This document shows, piece by piece, positions 1 to 10,636 of a stretch of 64,000 bases of DNA; the first letter of the stretch is position 1; each line of letters opens with the position of its first letter. A program made the translations under genes and the position numbers. The notes under the pieces were generated by a model that did not search any database, had not been told where the DNA came from, and saw only the letters and a list, made by a program, of their open reading frames with translations. Source of the stretch: Sipunculus nudus (Eukaryota > Annelida > Sipuncula > Golfingiida > Sipunculidae); contig CM049313.1 in assembly GCA_026874595.1 (NCBI GenBank), forward strand, positions 34,125,159 through 34,189,158, written 5' to 3'.

Positions 1-1090
1 ACTTGCGCTAGGTTGCACGTGTCTGTGGCTATAGGATACGTGATAAAATTACGACTAAATGATACGCAAAGAGTGCATGATTCCACCAACGGTAAAATTT
101 CATTTGACGACCGATAGTTTAGCAAATAAAGCGCAACTATGACCGGAATACTTCAATTGGTAATACAAGCACCAAATGTTGCATGATTGTACCTTTAAGA
201 TTCCTTTACAGGAAAAAAATAGCCAGTCAAAAATCCAATATAGTCGCCATTTTTCAAAATGGCCGAAATTAACCTCCTTTTCAAAAGAGTGTGCTAGTAA
301 CATTTGTGTTTTTAGATTTCAATTATCTTTTCATCATTTAATAGGTTTTAAGGAATGGAAATTCAATTTATGTCATGTTACAAGGTCTACCATACATTTT
401 ATAGTCGTTATGGTATTTTACAAACGCGTTACTTGTTAATTGGTCAGAAACATACGTTCTCAACTGGCGTCATTTTGCAAGTAATTCGCATCATACTCTG
501 CTAAAGGGAGAATCTTGTGGAGTGGGGTTTATATTGATGTGTCTTACCGTTTCCATGTCCGTTGATCTACCTGCAAAACAGTCCGTCTGTTAATTTTCCT
601 TGAAAACGTTACCGCTCTTGTATTGCACACCATGTTTATAATTAATTAATTAATATATATGTATATATATATATATATATATATTTATTTTCTTAGCAGA
701 TAACAATTTTACGAGTGTTAAATCTCCATTTTTCATTATAAAGCTTTTTAAGTCACTTTAATTAAGTGTTATATAGAATATCGAAGGCAGACATGACAAC
801 ATGTACTCGCAAAAATTACATGTAGGAAAGTTGCGCCCTTAATCATTACCGAATATGATTTTTTTAAGTCGTACAGTACAGAGTGTGTCATATATTCTAG
901 GATTCACCCTGAGTGCTGTCTTTTATGATTGCTAGGACATGTCTCCTCTGCATATAACGAAGAATATGACGAAAAATGACACCGAAATATATAGAATCTA
1001 CTAATATAAATTGAATTATACTCCTTTCCTAGACCTATGGCCCATCCGTTTTTGCGAGAGAAAAAAAAAATAAGTTAGATTTCATAACAA
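1..1090. other. Non-coding, no feature recognised
   Basis: AT-rich sequence with only short chance ORFs on both strands, none with a recognisable domain or splice-bounded exon character. A short TA run lies near 650-684. Confidence 0.5.
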
Positions 1091-1099
1091 ATCTTGCAA

Positions 1100-1995
1100 A
1101 ATGGGGTAATAGTCCAGGGGCAGTTGTAAAGCAGTTGACTCCCATGGGATTTTAATGAAGAGAGCTGGCAACATACATCATTTTAAAGTTTATAACCTCA
1201 GCAATTCGAAAATCCATGTTGCCATTTATTTCCTACAATATCAAGGTCACCAAAAAAGGCCAAGGTCATGACTTTTAATATATTTTGAATTTAACCAGTG
1301 TCAGTTGTCATTCCATCAAATTTCATGAAAATAACTGGCAACACTTTTCATTTTAAAGATTTTAACATTATCAATAAAAAAATCTACGTTGCAGTTTTCC
1401 CTTAACAGTTTCAAGGTCACCAAACAAGGTCAAAGTTACAAGTTTTGATATTTATTGAATGTTTCATGGCCAGTTGTCATTCCATGGGAATTTCATGAAC
1501 ATAACTGAGAAAATACATCATTTTAAAGCTTATTACCTTGTCAATCTCAAAACCTGAGTCCACATTTTCTTAATGAAATAAAGGTCAATAAACAAGGCTA
1601 AGGTCAAGGATTTTGAAATTTCTTTTTCCTTATTTTGTTATTCCTTGGGGATTTTATGAGGGAGGGAAGCGAGCATCATACAATATGTTAAAGTTTACAT
1701 TCATATCAATCTAAAAATCATTGTTGCTATTTTCTCCCTTCAGATTCTAGGCTTACAAGCAAGGTCATAACTTTTAATATTTCTTGATTTTCCAGGGTCA
1801 GTTGTTATTAAATAGAATATTCATAAAACATCTGGCAAAACATATAATTTTAAAGATTATAACCATATAAATCAAAATATCATTGTATCCATCTTTTTTA
1901 TGCAGATTCAAAGTGAACAAACAAGGTCAAGGTTTTTAATATTTCTTTTTTTTGGGGGGGTCAATTTTTATTCTGTGGGAATTTTATGAGTAAAG
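1100..1995. repeat. Degenerate ~170-bp tandem repeat with AGGTCA words
   Basis: About five diverged copies are recognisable by the recurring word 'ttttaaag..tataacc..atcaa' near 1181, 1350, 1523, 1690 and 1848, which gives a spacing of roughly 160-174 bp. Most copies carry 'tcaaggtca' or close variants and a 'ccaggg/tcagttgtcattcc' segment. Repeats of this style are common in bivalve genomes (family knowledge). No coding potential was seen. Confidence 0.6.
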
Positions 1996-2621
1996 CTTGC
2001 AACGAGGCCATAACTGGACTATAAACGAAACATCCGCCTACTTCCATCATACATATAAAACTGTACCTTGCATGTTGTTTTCACAATCTATTTTTTTTCT
2101 GAAATGTGAGAATCGGTCTACAAACTTTGCGACAGAATCTCCAAGAGGCGTTTGCAAACAAGGAGTCAAGGACGCTGCCTGGATTGGCTGGAATTAAGAG
2201 TCCTTTTTACCAGAAGGGGTGAAATGGTTTGTTTTTTCTGTGCTGTGGTGACACATACCGTGTTGTTTGTTGACCGTGTTGATCGTGAATGAGAATATCT
2301 ACACATGATAATAAATATAATGACTGTTTGACATGTTTGTATGGGCCATTTTCACTGGAACAAACATATAATACACACACATACACACACACACATATAT
2401 ATATACAACCTTCCTCCGGGCTGAGGGACGTTTGTGAGAAGTTGCTCAGATGCATCTATAAAATTAAAAAAAATGTATAATCAGTTTTATATTAATTGAA
2501 CATCATGGACATCACCTGGACCCATTTTATGAATGTTTTACCATTCAACTCTTCTTGTATTCATGCTATATCAAAGACATAGTATGTACTTATAATATAT
2601 TTTAATTCTCTTATATTATTC

Positions 2622-2623
<2 letters not shown>
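1996..2623. other. Non-coding, short CA/TA run
   Basis: Only short unrecognised ORFs. A mixed (CA)n/(TA)n run lies at about 2370-2405. It generates the low-complexity reading frames seen on both strands. Confidence 0.45.
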
Positions 2624-2655
<32 letters not shown>

Positions 2656-2664
2656 GTATATATT

Positions 2665-2720
<56 letters not shown>
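2624..2720. repeat. (AT)n microsatellite
   Basis: A near-continuous TA dinucleotide tract with one interruption around 2651-2667. It directly abuts the inverted repeat that starts at 2730. Confidence 0.9.
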
Positions 2721-2725
<5 letters not shown>

Positions 2726-2729
2726 CTAA

Positions 2730-3020
2730 AGTACGGTTAGTTTGACTTCATCAGAGGAAACAAATCCTCGAGCGCTTCATAATAGCCCTAATACAGTACA
2801 ATAAGCCAGGCACCCAGTAACCCTTATTCACCAACAAAACAAAAACTTTAAATACATGCCTCACCGAACCTAGTAACCCCAGATAAATCCTACCTTTTAC
2901 GACAAACTTCAACCAAATATCTGATCACTCCAGTTTGTACCTGAAGAGTGAGCCGGCTTGAATGCTGCTCTCACGAAACAGATCTGTAGCACAAACTGAT
3001 GAAGTCAAACAAACCGTACT
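2730..3020. repeat. 291-bp inverted-repeat unit between AT runs
   Basis: The left arm 2730-2754 and right arm 2996-3020 are inverted copies that match at 24 of 25 positions. The inner edge of the left arm continues into a small hairpin (gagga/tcctc, 2754-2769). Long (AT)n tracts lie outside on both sides. Read outward, each arm gives CTGATGAAGTC, a word typical of Penelope-like element ends. This could be a MITE or two facing element ends. No TSD was found because of the AT flanks. Confidence 0.5.
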
Positions 3021-3092
3021 ATTATTTATAAACGCTCCCATACGGTAGAGCACTATCACCGCGATGTATTGAATTCACGTTATGAACAATAC

Positions 3093-3095
<3 letters not shown>

Positions 3096-3166
<71 letters not shown>
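3096..3166. repeat. (AT)n microsatellite
   Basis: An uninterrupted TA tract that forms the 3' side boundary of the minus-strand Penelope-like fragment. Confidence 0.9.
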
Positions 3167-3167
<1 letters not shown>

Positions 3168-3184
3168 CTCTGAAGAAAAACAAC

Positions 3185-3233
3185 ACTGTTAATTCACAAC
3201 AGTCTGTTTCACGGGATGCGACCCGATCATCAG
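3185..3233 (-). other. Hammerhead-ribozyme-like motif in PLE tail
   Basis: On the minus strand CTGATGA (3227-3233) is followed by a CGGG/CCCG hairpin, then GAAAC (the complement at 3206-3210), then a six-base-pair hairpin (arms 3185-3190 and 3198-3203). This is the order CUGAUGA, stem II, GAAA, stem III of a hammerhead. PLE terminal repeats are known to carry small hammerheads. Against it, the base pair closing stem II next to the core reads U/U, and the cleavage-site half of stem I is not obvious. It may be a decayed ribozyme. Confidence 0.35.
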
Positions 3234-3813
3234 GTGAATGTGGTTAGAATGAAGCTAACGGCGTGGTTTGAAAAGCCGAGACTTAACGAGATTACGAGAT
3301 TATGCTTTGTGCGATTCGGGGCGGGGGGGGGGGGGGGCATGTGAAAGACTGACACTGATCCTCGGGTGCACAATAGGATTGGTCGGGGTACACGTGCGAT
3401 ACTGGAACATAACAGGGCAGGGCAAAGAGGTTATTTATAGTTGTAAATTTTATATATAATACAAAGATATATACCAGGATGCTCAATTAGCATATTGAAC
3501 TGATTTCTAATAGGGTCTTGGAAGCAGTGAACATATCAGTAGTATACATATGATAAAAATACACATATACTATGAAAATACACAATATACAAGGCAAATG
3601 TACAATATAAAAGGCAAATATACTATACTATACTCATTCCAAATGCGATCCACTCGGTAAACTCACCATGATGTAGGGGTAACGCCATGTCCCTCATCAC
3701 TGCAAAGCAGTGAGAGAACAACTACCTGAACAGGTAAGTCTGCCCAGCGGATCCTCGTTGGGGGTGGGGGGGGGGGGGGGTTTAAGGGGGCACGCTGAAT
3801 ATTAGTACGAATG

Positions 3814-4757
3814 CTAGGTTTTAAAATATTTCAGGGTGAATTTGTTTTGATGGCGGCACTTGGAGAAGAGAATTTCAGCTCTTGAGTTCAACAGTGATCC
3901 AGGGGGGGCCGTTGCTATAAGTAGCTTTTCAGACAAGCAGAGATCACACTTCCTAGTCCCACAGAAGTAAGGTGCTGCCTTCACAGATATTTCCCAGGAG
4001 AGCTTGTAATTAATATTGTTGTCTTTTAGTGACCAAATGTGTTTAGACAGTTCAGTATTTGTAGCATGGGATCTGTTCCGAAAGGATTGCTTGTGGTTAT
4101 TGTATCTTGTCTTGAAATCACCTCCAGTACACCCTATGTAGTGTTTCACGTCATTGTCTGTAATGCATTTCAGCTGACATTGACCATTCATAGGACATTC
4201 GTCTTTTTTACGGCAGTTACATTGTTTTTGAGGTACATTCACAGCATTGTCGATCAGTATTTAAAACCCTCATATTATGTTTGCTGATCAGGTTAGACAT
4301 GTTGGGTAGACAGCTATAGCTAATTTTCAAATTGTTCCTGTTGAACAACCTGTGGTACCTGTGATGTTGAGGGAAGTGTTTTTCAACTAGTTTCATGAAT
4401 TGACTGCCAATGTTGGTTTTTACATGACGGCTGTAGGGGGGATTAAACCATATTATTTTCCTTTTCCTGTTTCTTTTGCTTTTCACTGTGGGTTCAACAT
4501 ATTTTAAGCTCTCTGAGAACCCGCTTTTCGCTAAAGCTTTGTCATACATGGGTTTGGCTTTCATAAATAGCTCTTTATAGCAGGAGTTGTCGGATACACG
4601 TTTGCTGATCATCATAGGTATCTGCCTAATGATAGCTGGGGGGTGACTGGATTGTGCGTGGATATAGAGCGGGTCATTGTTCGGTTTTCTGTAAGGGTAG
4701 AAGATGTCATTTTGGAGGTCAAATGTTACGTCTAAGAAATCTGAGCAGGTCAGGTTA
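3814..4757 (-). pseudogene. PLE reverse transcriptase C-terminus + GIY-YIG endonuclease
   Basis: Translation of the minus strand from 4757 gives an RT segment with FLDVTFDLQNDIFYPYRKPN, then HPPAIIRQIPMMISKR, then IIWFNPPYSRHVKTNIG, all typical of Penelope RTs just upstream of the endonuclease. This frame runs to 4217. The next part is in another frame (4242-3814). It opens with a cysteine cluster (CNCRKKDECPMNGQC) followed by HYIGCTGGDFKTRYNNHKQS, the GIY-YIG core with its conserved arginine. The endonuclease would nick target DNA for target-primed reverse transcription. At least one frameshift lies near 4240-4260, and the N-terminal RT is missing, so it is not functional. Confidence 0.8.

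Positions 4758-4819
<62 letters not shown>
4758..4819. repeat. (AT)n microsatellite
   Basis: A TA tract at the truncated 5' edge of the PLE RT. The RT reading frame runs directly into it. Confidence 0.9.
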
Positions 4820-4824
<5 letters not shown>

Positions 4825-5477
4825 ATATAGTTTCATTTTATTATATTATTCATTACATATTTAAAACGTGTCATATATATGTAACATACCATATACATAT
4901 GGTATGTTCTTCTGTCTGAAAAAAAAAGAATTCAGAGCAGATATAAAATATTATGTATAGAAATATGGGTCATACACGGGTGTATGAACAATAAGTCAAA
5001 CAGGCGGGCATACATTCCGGCATTTGAAAATAATATATTATCTCTGCGTTATGTATGTGCGTCCGGATTCCTAAATAATTTTGGAAAACTTCTGAAGTTC
5101 ATATCATCTCAAAAGTTAACAGACTGTCGCCAATAGTCTGCTTATGAAATGGCATGTGTTAGCACTGAAACTGGTGCACACGGACAATTTCCCGCCATAA
5201 AATCGCATGAATCAAACTGGGCAGGACTTCGTGTATATTATGCATATACTACGAGAGGAGTCTCTGATTGGCTCGCTTTATGTATGGCCGCTGCATGAAG
5301 CGTTTTTCCACCAATCTACAGGGTAGTTTTATACAAAGGCCTAACAATAAATATACTGTCAACCAATTCCTCACAAGGTTAGCCACATCTGAAATTCTTG
5401 AGGCAAAAAACTTTAAACATTCCTGACTAAAGAGGCCGCAGCGCACCTCTGAGCAAGGACCTGACACCCCTACAAAG
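4820..5477. other. Non-coding, no feature recognised
   Basis: No domain-bearing ORF and no clear repeat structure. The 72-residue minus-strand frame at 5249-5467 matches nothing recognisable. Confidence 0.4.
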
Positions 5478-5705
5478 TTTTTTTTTTCTTTTTTTGCTAA
5501 GACATTTCACCGAGGAGCCCCCAAAAGGCGCACTCGTTTGTTAGTGAAACATGGCCGTTGGGCACGGCCTTCCCATTAATCCTGCAGAGCGCTCACCCTG
5601 GGTGGGGGCCGACCGTGAAAAATCTCACCGCTTCGGCTGAGATTCGAACTCACGATCTCCCGGCTTTGAGTCCTGCGCTCTACCCCTGAGCCAGAGAAGC
5701 CACGC
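5478..5705 (-). mobile_element. tRNA-derived SINE
   Basis: The minus-strand head (about 5704-5630) is tRNA-like. An A box TGGCTCAGGGGTAGAGCGC is followed about 35 bp later by a B box GAGTTCGAATCTC, the two internal RNA polymerase III promoter elements. A body of about 130 bp follows, ending in an A-rich tail (the T-rich run 5479-5497 on the plus strand). The imperfect anticodon stem and the tail argue for a SINE rather than a functional tRNA. Family not identified. Confidence 0.75.
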
Positions 5706-7000
5706 CCTACCCAGAATGACGTTTGGCACAATCGAGCCTCTGTGACGTCATACCTTCCCTTCCGCTATGGTTGCCGCATAACAATGTTCAGTGCTGCTGC
5801 GTTAAAAATGACTTAATAGCGTCGTTAGGTAACATTCTTTTATTTTATCAATAATTTTTAGGAAATAAATTAGCCGTCTCTCACATCTGTTAGTTCTTGC
5901 AACACTGAAGCCTGAAATTTATAGTTTGTTACAAAATAAATGGAAACATCATGTGGACCATGGTTCGTGGAACGGACTATAGTAAAGAAGTTATTATATT
6001 ATGAGCGGGACGCAGATTCATTTTTTTTTAATTTCAGATGTCAATCAATTAACATTTCAAAAAGTGACCAAATAAATCTATCATTCATTCAATAGTGCAA
6101 GTTAAAAATGTCCATTCCGGTACAAATGTTGGTAAACCCCAAAATATAAATCGAGGGAATTGTAAGTTATGACATGTACATGTTTCCAGATTGCTCTAAC
6201 TGACTAAAGCTGAATAACTTTTCATACTTGATTTATATAATTTATTATAGAACGAACAGAGTAAAAAAAGGAGCACATTTCTGTGTGGCTTTATTAAAAA
6301 ATATTAAATTTGTAAAAAAAAGTATGGATGTATGGATGAAGATTTATTGTCATAGGCTTACGTCGTGAATGAATCCAATAGATAAAGATCCAAAATGTGC
6401 GATTTGTTTACAGATCTGTGAAGAGAAGAAAAATTACCAAAATCTGGAAGATTCAAGTTCATGGTACCATATATTGGTTAACCAAAATAAAAATAAAAGA
6501 AAAAAAAAACGGTTTTCTTGGACCTCAGTTGGGTTACCCTTTTTAGAAATGATAAAGAATAATTTAAATCTTCTCTGTTAAATTTCCATTTTAACTTCTT
6601 ACTGAGACTATTTACTTAATCCTCAGTGTAAAAGTGCCCTTGTATTAGAAAACACTTAGTTATCTTGTGGTATCAGAGATAGTTTTTTTTTAATTTACAT
6701 GTACACAACTATATTTGAAGTAGAAATATATGGCATTACTGGGATGCAACAACACTTTTATCATGTTATTTCTACGTAAATTGGATGGCAGACCCAACAT
6801 GTCCATTTATGGTAAGTGTTCTTTTAAATTAGTTTCAAATAAAATCATGCAAGTATTGTGATACTTTTTTCGATTTAGTTTTTTAAATAGTGTATTTATT
6901 GACAAAGAAATAATATTCAAACTACAAATGAAATTAAAAAAAGGCAAATGAAAGTTTGGTAAAAAAACTTAACATATTTATCGCTTATTAGGGGTGTGCG
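5706..7000. other. Non-coding, no feature recognised
   Basis: AT-rich sequence. The only ORF of note (6369-6581, 70 residues) is low-complexity and Lys/Asn-rich, with no recognisable domain. Confidence 0.4.
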
Positions 7001-7020
7001 ATATTAATGATAAACATGTA

Positions 7021-8155
7021 TCGGTATATGGCGATACGGTGATTCGCATACTGCGTTTCCCGATTTAGTTTTTTGTTTCGATATTTTTCGTTATTTTTTG
7101 ACGTGTCTCAAACTGATATTTTGATGGTTAATTTTATCTTTCTGTTACAAAATTTAGTCATTTAAATGGACTGGGATTATTGGCAGGCTTCAAATTAAAA
7201 CCCCTGCAGTATCTTCAAACGTTCAGTTGGAAATTTCTAAGTAGGCCTGATATATACCATATAAATCCAAGGTCCGTCCCAGGAAATTCGCATGTCTGTT
7301 CGATGACTAATTGTATAGAAAAATACTTCCGTACAACAAAAAGAAGTGTTGAATACGGTCATACTATTTAATCATTCTCTCCTGACATCTTATGATAACT
7401 GCAAAAAGGTCAATTTTAAGAACGGCAGGCTTGCGATGTGGTACACGGCTGTGATTGTATACACCGCCTATACTAGTGTTGGATGATATGAGTTTTTGAC
7501 ATAATTATAATAATTTATTTTTTATCGCGATGTCACGGTGTATCATTATCAATATATAACGTCATTTATGAGCCATCAATAATATGTATCGGTATATGGC
7601 GATAAGGTGATTCGCATACTGCGTTTCCCGATTTAGGTTTTTGTTTCGATATTTTTCGTTATTTTTTTACGTGTCTCAAACTGATTTTTTGATGGTTAAT
7701 TTTATCTTTCTGTTACAAAATTTAGTCATTTAAATGGACTGGGATTAATGGCAGGCTTCAAATTAAAACCCCTGCAGTGTCTTCAAACGTTCAGTTGGAA
7801 ATTTCTAAGTAGGCCTGATATATACCATATAAATCCAAGGTCCGTCCCAGGAAATTCGCATGTCTGTTCGATGACTAATTGTATAGAAAAGTATTTCCGT
7901 ACAACAAAAAGAAAGAAGTGTTGAATACGGTCATACTATTTAATCATTCTCTCCTGACATCTTATGATAACTGCAAAAAGGTCAATTTTAAGAACGGCAG
8001 GCTTGCGATGTGGTACACGGCTGTGATTGTATACACCGCCTATACTAGTGTTGGATGATATGAGTTTTTGACATAATTATTATAATTTATTTTTTATCGC
8101 GATGTCACGGTGTATCATTATCAATATATAACGTCATTTATGAGCCATCAATAAT
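7021..8155. repeat. 568-bp tandem duplication
   Basis: Two direct copies, 7021-7588 and 7589-8155, start at the same word (tcggtatatggcgata) and end at 'gagccatcaataata'. They differ by only a handful of substitutions and one 4-bp insertion (about 98% identical by eye). The word 'aggggtgtgcgatatt' just upstream resembles the start of a DNA transposon, but no matching inverted end was found. No credible ORF. Confidence 0.85.
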
Positions 8156-8220
8156 AGATACAGCAGTAACCGTTACGGTCTTGATTTTAGAAAAGGGGTT
8201 AACGATTAATATCATAATGC

Positions 8221-8637
8221 TTATTGTGAAAGTATCACAGGATCACTCAGTAAGTGATGTAAACGGCATGGAGGCGCTGCAGGTGTGCGAGCTTGGGGCG
8301 CGGGAACTCCTGCCCCCATCGTCAAATTACCGGTACGCTTGTCAGAACTTTCCACCATGTTTCCTATAACTACGTAAAAGCCGGAGAATCCAGGAGAGTT
8401 TTCGGGGAGCGTGACATAAACAACATGTCTAAATATTCCATCCCCCTTTTTATATGACAAAACATGCAACCCGCCAGGAATATTAGATCCGGTGACACTT
8501 TTACGTTGACATTTTCGTTCCATTTCGTTTCCATATTCGAAGGATATGTTCTTTATTGCTCTTTCTTTATAATGATAATTTCTCTTGGAATTCTCCGGCT
8601 TTTGTCCTCTCTGATTCGTCTTGCTACTTCCGGACAT
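8221..8637 (-). other. Unrecognised 138-residue ORF
   Basis: A basic open frame on the minus strand with a Ser/Lys/Gln-rich N-terminus and a Pro/Ala-rich C-terminus. I recognise no family. The upstream DNA (8640-8735) is GC-rich compared with its surroundings. A possible splice donor (TTTTAC/gtagtt) lies in the middle, so it could be a first exon, but a chance ORF is at least as likely. Confidence 0.15.
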
Positions 8638-8741
8638 TTCCGACTAATCCCAAAGTCGGTTAGCACACGGTTCCACACACACGCAGGTATTGGTGGCCCG
8701 TAGATCTTATCCGGGTGCCGCGCCCCGCGCCCTGCGGCCTG

Positions 8742-8802
<61 letters not shown>
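8742..8802. repeat. (AT)n microsatellite
   Basis: An uninterrupted TA tract of about 60 bp. About 45 bp downstream, at 8849, starts 'caggggcggatc' plus a G-rich stretch, like the end of a hAT-type element. No partner end was found. Confidence 0.9.
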
Positions 8803-8803
<1 letters not shown>

Positions 8804-8971
8804 CACCTGCATGGAAGTGTTCTTGGTTCTTTTTATCAATTGAAATCAGGGGCGGATCTAAGATTTTTTAGGTGTGAGTGTTGGGGTGGGGTTGGGGGGG
8901 GGTGGGGGTGGAGGCTAGAATTAAAAAAAAATCGTTGTAAATTAATAAAGCTAAAGTGCATATTTTAATTT

Positions 8972-8976
<5 letters not shown>

Positions 8977-9035
<59 letters not shown>
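8977..9035. repeat. (AT)n microsatellite
   Basis: A TA tract of about 58 bp. It creates a Tyr-Ile repeat frame on the minus strand that is not a gene. Confidence 0.9.
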
Positions 9036-9037
<2 letters not shown>

Positions 9038-10121
9038 TATATTTATTTATAGACATAGTTTAGTCATTTAGAAGTGGGTAAAACATGGGGCAAGGTTGAG
9101 ACGAAAGGTGAATGCACACTCAAAGTCATAAAATTCATATTATGATTATCGGTTATTTTTATTTGAGAAATAAGCATTTTTATTCATTTTCCTATTTCAT
9201 GGATTCTTGGCGTTAACCAAAAATCACCCAAATATCCTTCAACAGGAACTACAATTTTCGAAATGCAATTCATCTATTTCCTTTTAAATATAGACATAAA
9301 GACGCAACGGAATATATATCATTTATCAATGGACGGAGACATGCTTACTTCAAGAGTCTCTTAAAAGCGGAGGGTGTAGGAGAGGGACATAGCACAAAAG
9401 CATTGAGCGTTTTTATTTCACCATTTTCCAATTTAATATTTTTAATTAATTATTTATGTCCCAAGCAAGATGCCCAAACCTAAAGAAGCTGAAATATTTC
9501 ATGTGAACGGCAGAAGTCATGACCCAAAATCATTTGGACAGAAATGTAAATGTCTGTAACCATTGTGTTTATATATCCTATTTATTCTTCTAAAATAGAA
9601 ATAAATATAAGAGCATTGATGGTTGGTTTAATGAAATATGGCCCTCATAAATGAAAATTATGCATATGATATATATTTTTAGAAATATATATTTCTCTGA
9701 TAAAAATGCCGCCACTAATTAAATGTATCGCTTTATCTTACCCCCATAATAAGGAAATATATTTTCACTTGTTATATTTTTTTAAAATACGAAAACTAGA
9801 TATTATATCGTGAACATATACTTTGTTAAAATTTAAAGGAACGATAATGCAAATTATCAGGTTTAATTTTTATATGATTCGTTCAAATGTTGCATTGGGA
9901 TATTCAAAATTTCATTGCACCCTTCCGGACTCTCCAAATTAAGGGCTTTTGCAAGGCATGACAACCCTTTTACCCCAACCCAGCCAATAAAGCATGCATC
10001 ATGAACATATTTTTATGACGCTTTCATAGAATTCAAGGCCACGCAGTGATTTGTGCTAAATGTGAAATTCAAGTGAAGCTTCAAATTTACTGCAACAAGA
10101 TATTAAGAGACCAGGAATATG

Positions 10122-10124
<3 letters not shown>
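9036..10124. other. Non-coding, no feature recognised
   Basis: AT-rich sequence with no ORF above about 60 codons and no recognisable repeat. Confidence 0.45.

Positions 10125-10194
<70 letters not shown>
10125..10194. repeat. (AT)n microsatellite
   Basis: An uninterrupted TA tract of about 70 bp. Confidence 0.9.
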
Positions 10195-10196
<2 letters not shown>

Positions 10197-10494
10197 AATC
10201 TTAAGATGGGTCCAACAAAAATAATCGATCATTATCTACTGGTGCAGCTCTGAATTAAAAAAAATTAAATAAATGTTTATCTATAATCCCAGAGTCCTTT
10301 AATTTTTATATTTTTATATTTTCCGATCTACGAATAAACACCTATATATTTCAGGTCGACTGAGGTTTTTTTTTTAAAATAGGGGAACTGTAAATTACAA
10401 AAATTAAATTGTAATGAAATGAATTTGGTGACTATAATTTAGTGTGAAAGAGAGTTGGGGGAGGGAGGGGCGTGGCTTTATAGGGCCACGGGGT

Positions 10495-10529
10495 ATTTAT
10501 ATATATATAAATATAAATATATATATATA

Positions 10530-10563
<34 letters not shown>

Positions 10564-10599
10564 ATATATATATAATATATATATATAATATATATATAT

Positions 10600-10634
<35 letters not shown>

Positions 10635-10636
10635 AC
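10495..10636. repeat. Compound AT-rich microsatellite
   Basis: About 140 bp of TATATA blocks broken regularly by 'aa'. This gives higher-order periods of roughly 12-20 bp, unlike the pure TA tracts elsewhere. Confidence 0.85.

Larger units (their letters stand above)
3170..4757 (-). mobile_element. Truncated Penelope-like retroelement
   Basis: A minus-strand Penelope-like element (PLE) fragment. It has the last part of the reverse transcriptase, a GIY-YIG endonuclease, and a 3' non-coding tail with a hammerhead-like motif. Both ends stop in (AT)n tracts (4758-4819 and 3096-3166). PLEs often sit next to short simple repeats (family knowledge). The fingers and most of the palm of the RT are absent, and the coding part is frameshifted, so this copy is dead. 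Confidence 0.75.

Noticed and set aside
8857-8915. Zinc-finger or proline-rich coding from G/C homopolymers (also 3320, 19070, 43929)
   Set aside because: Homopolymer tracts only; no domain and no supporting frame.
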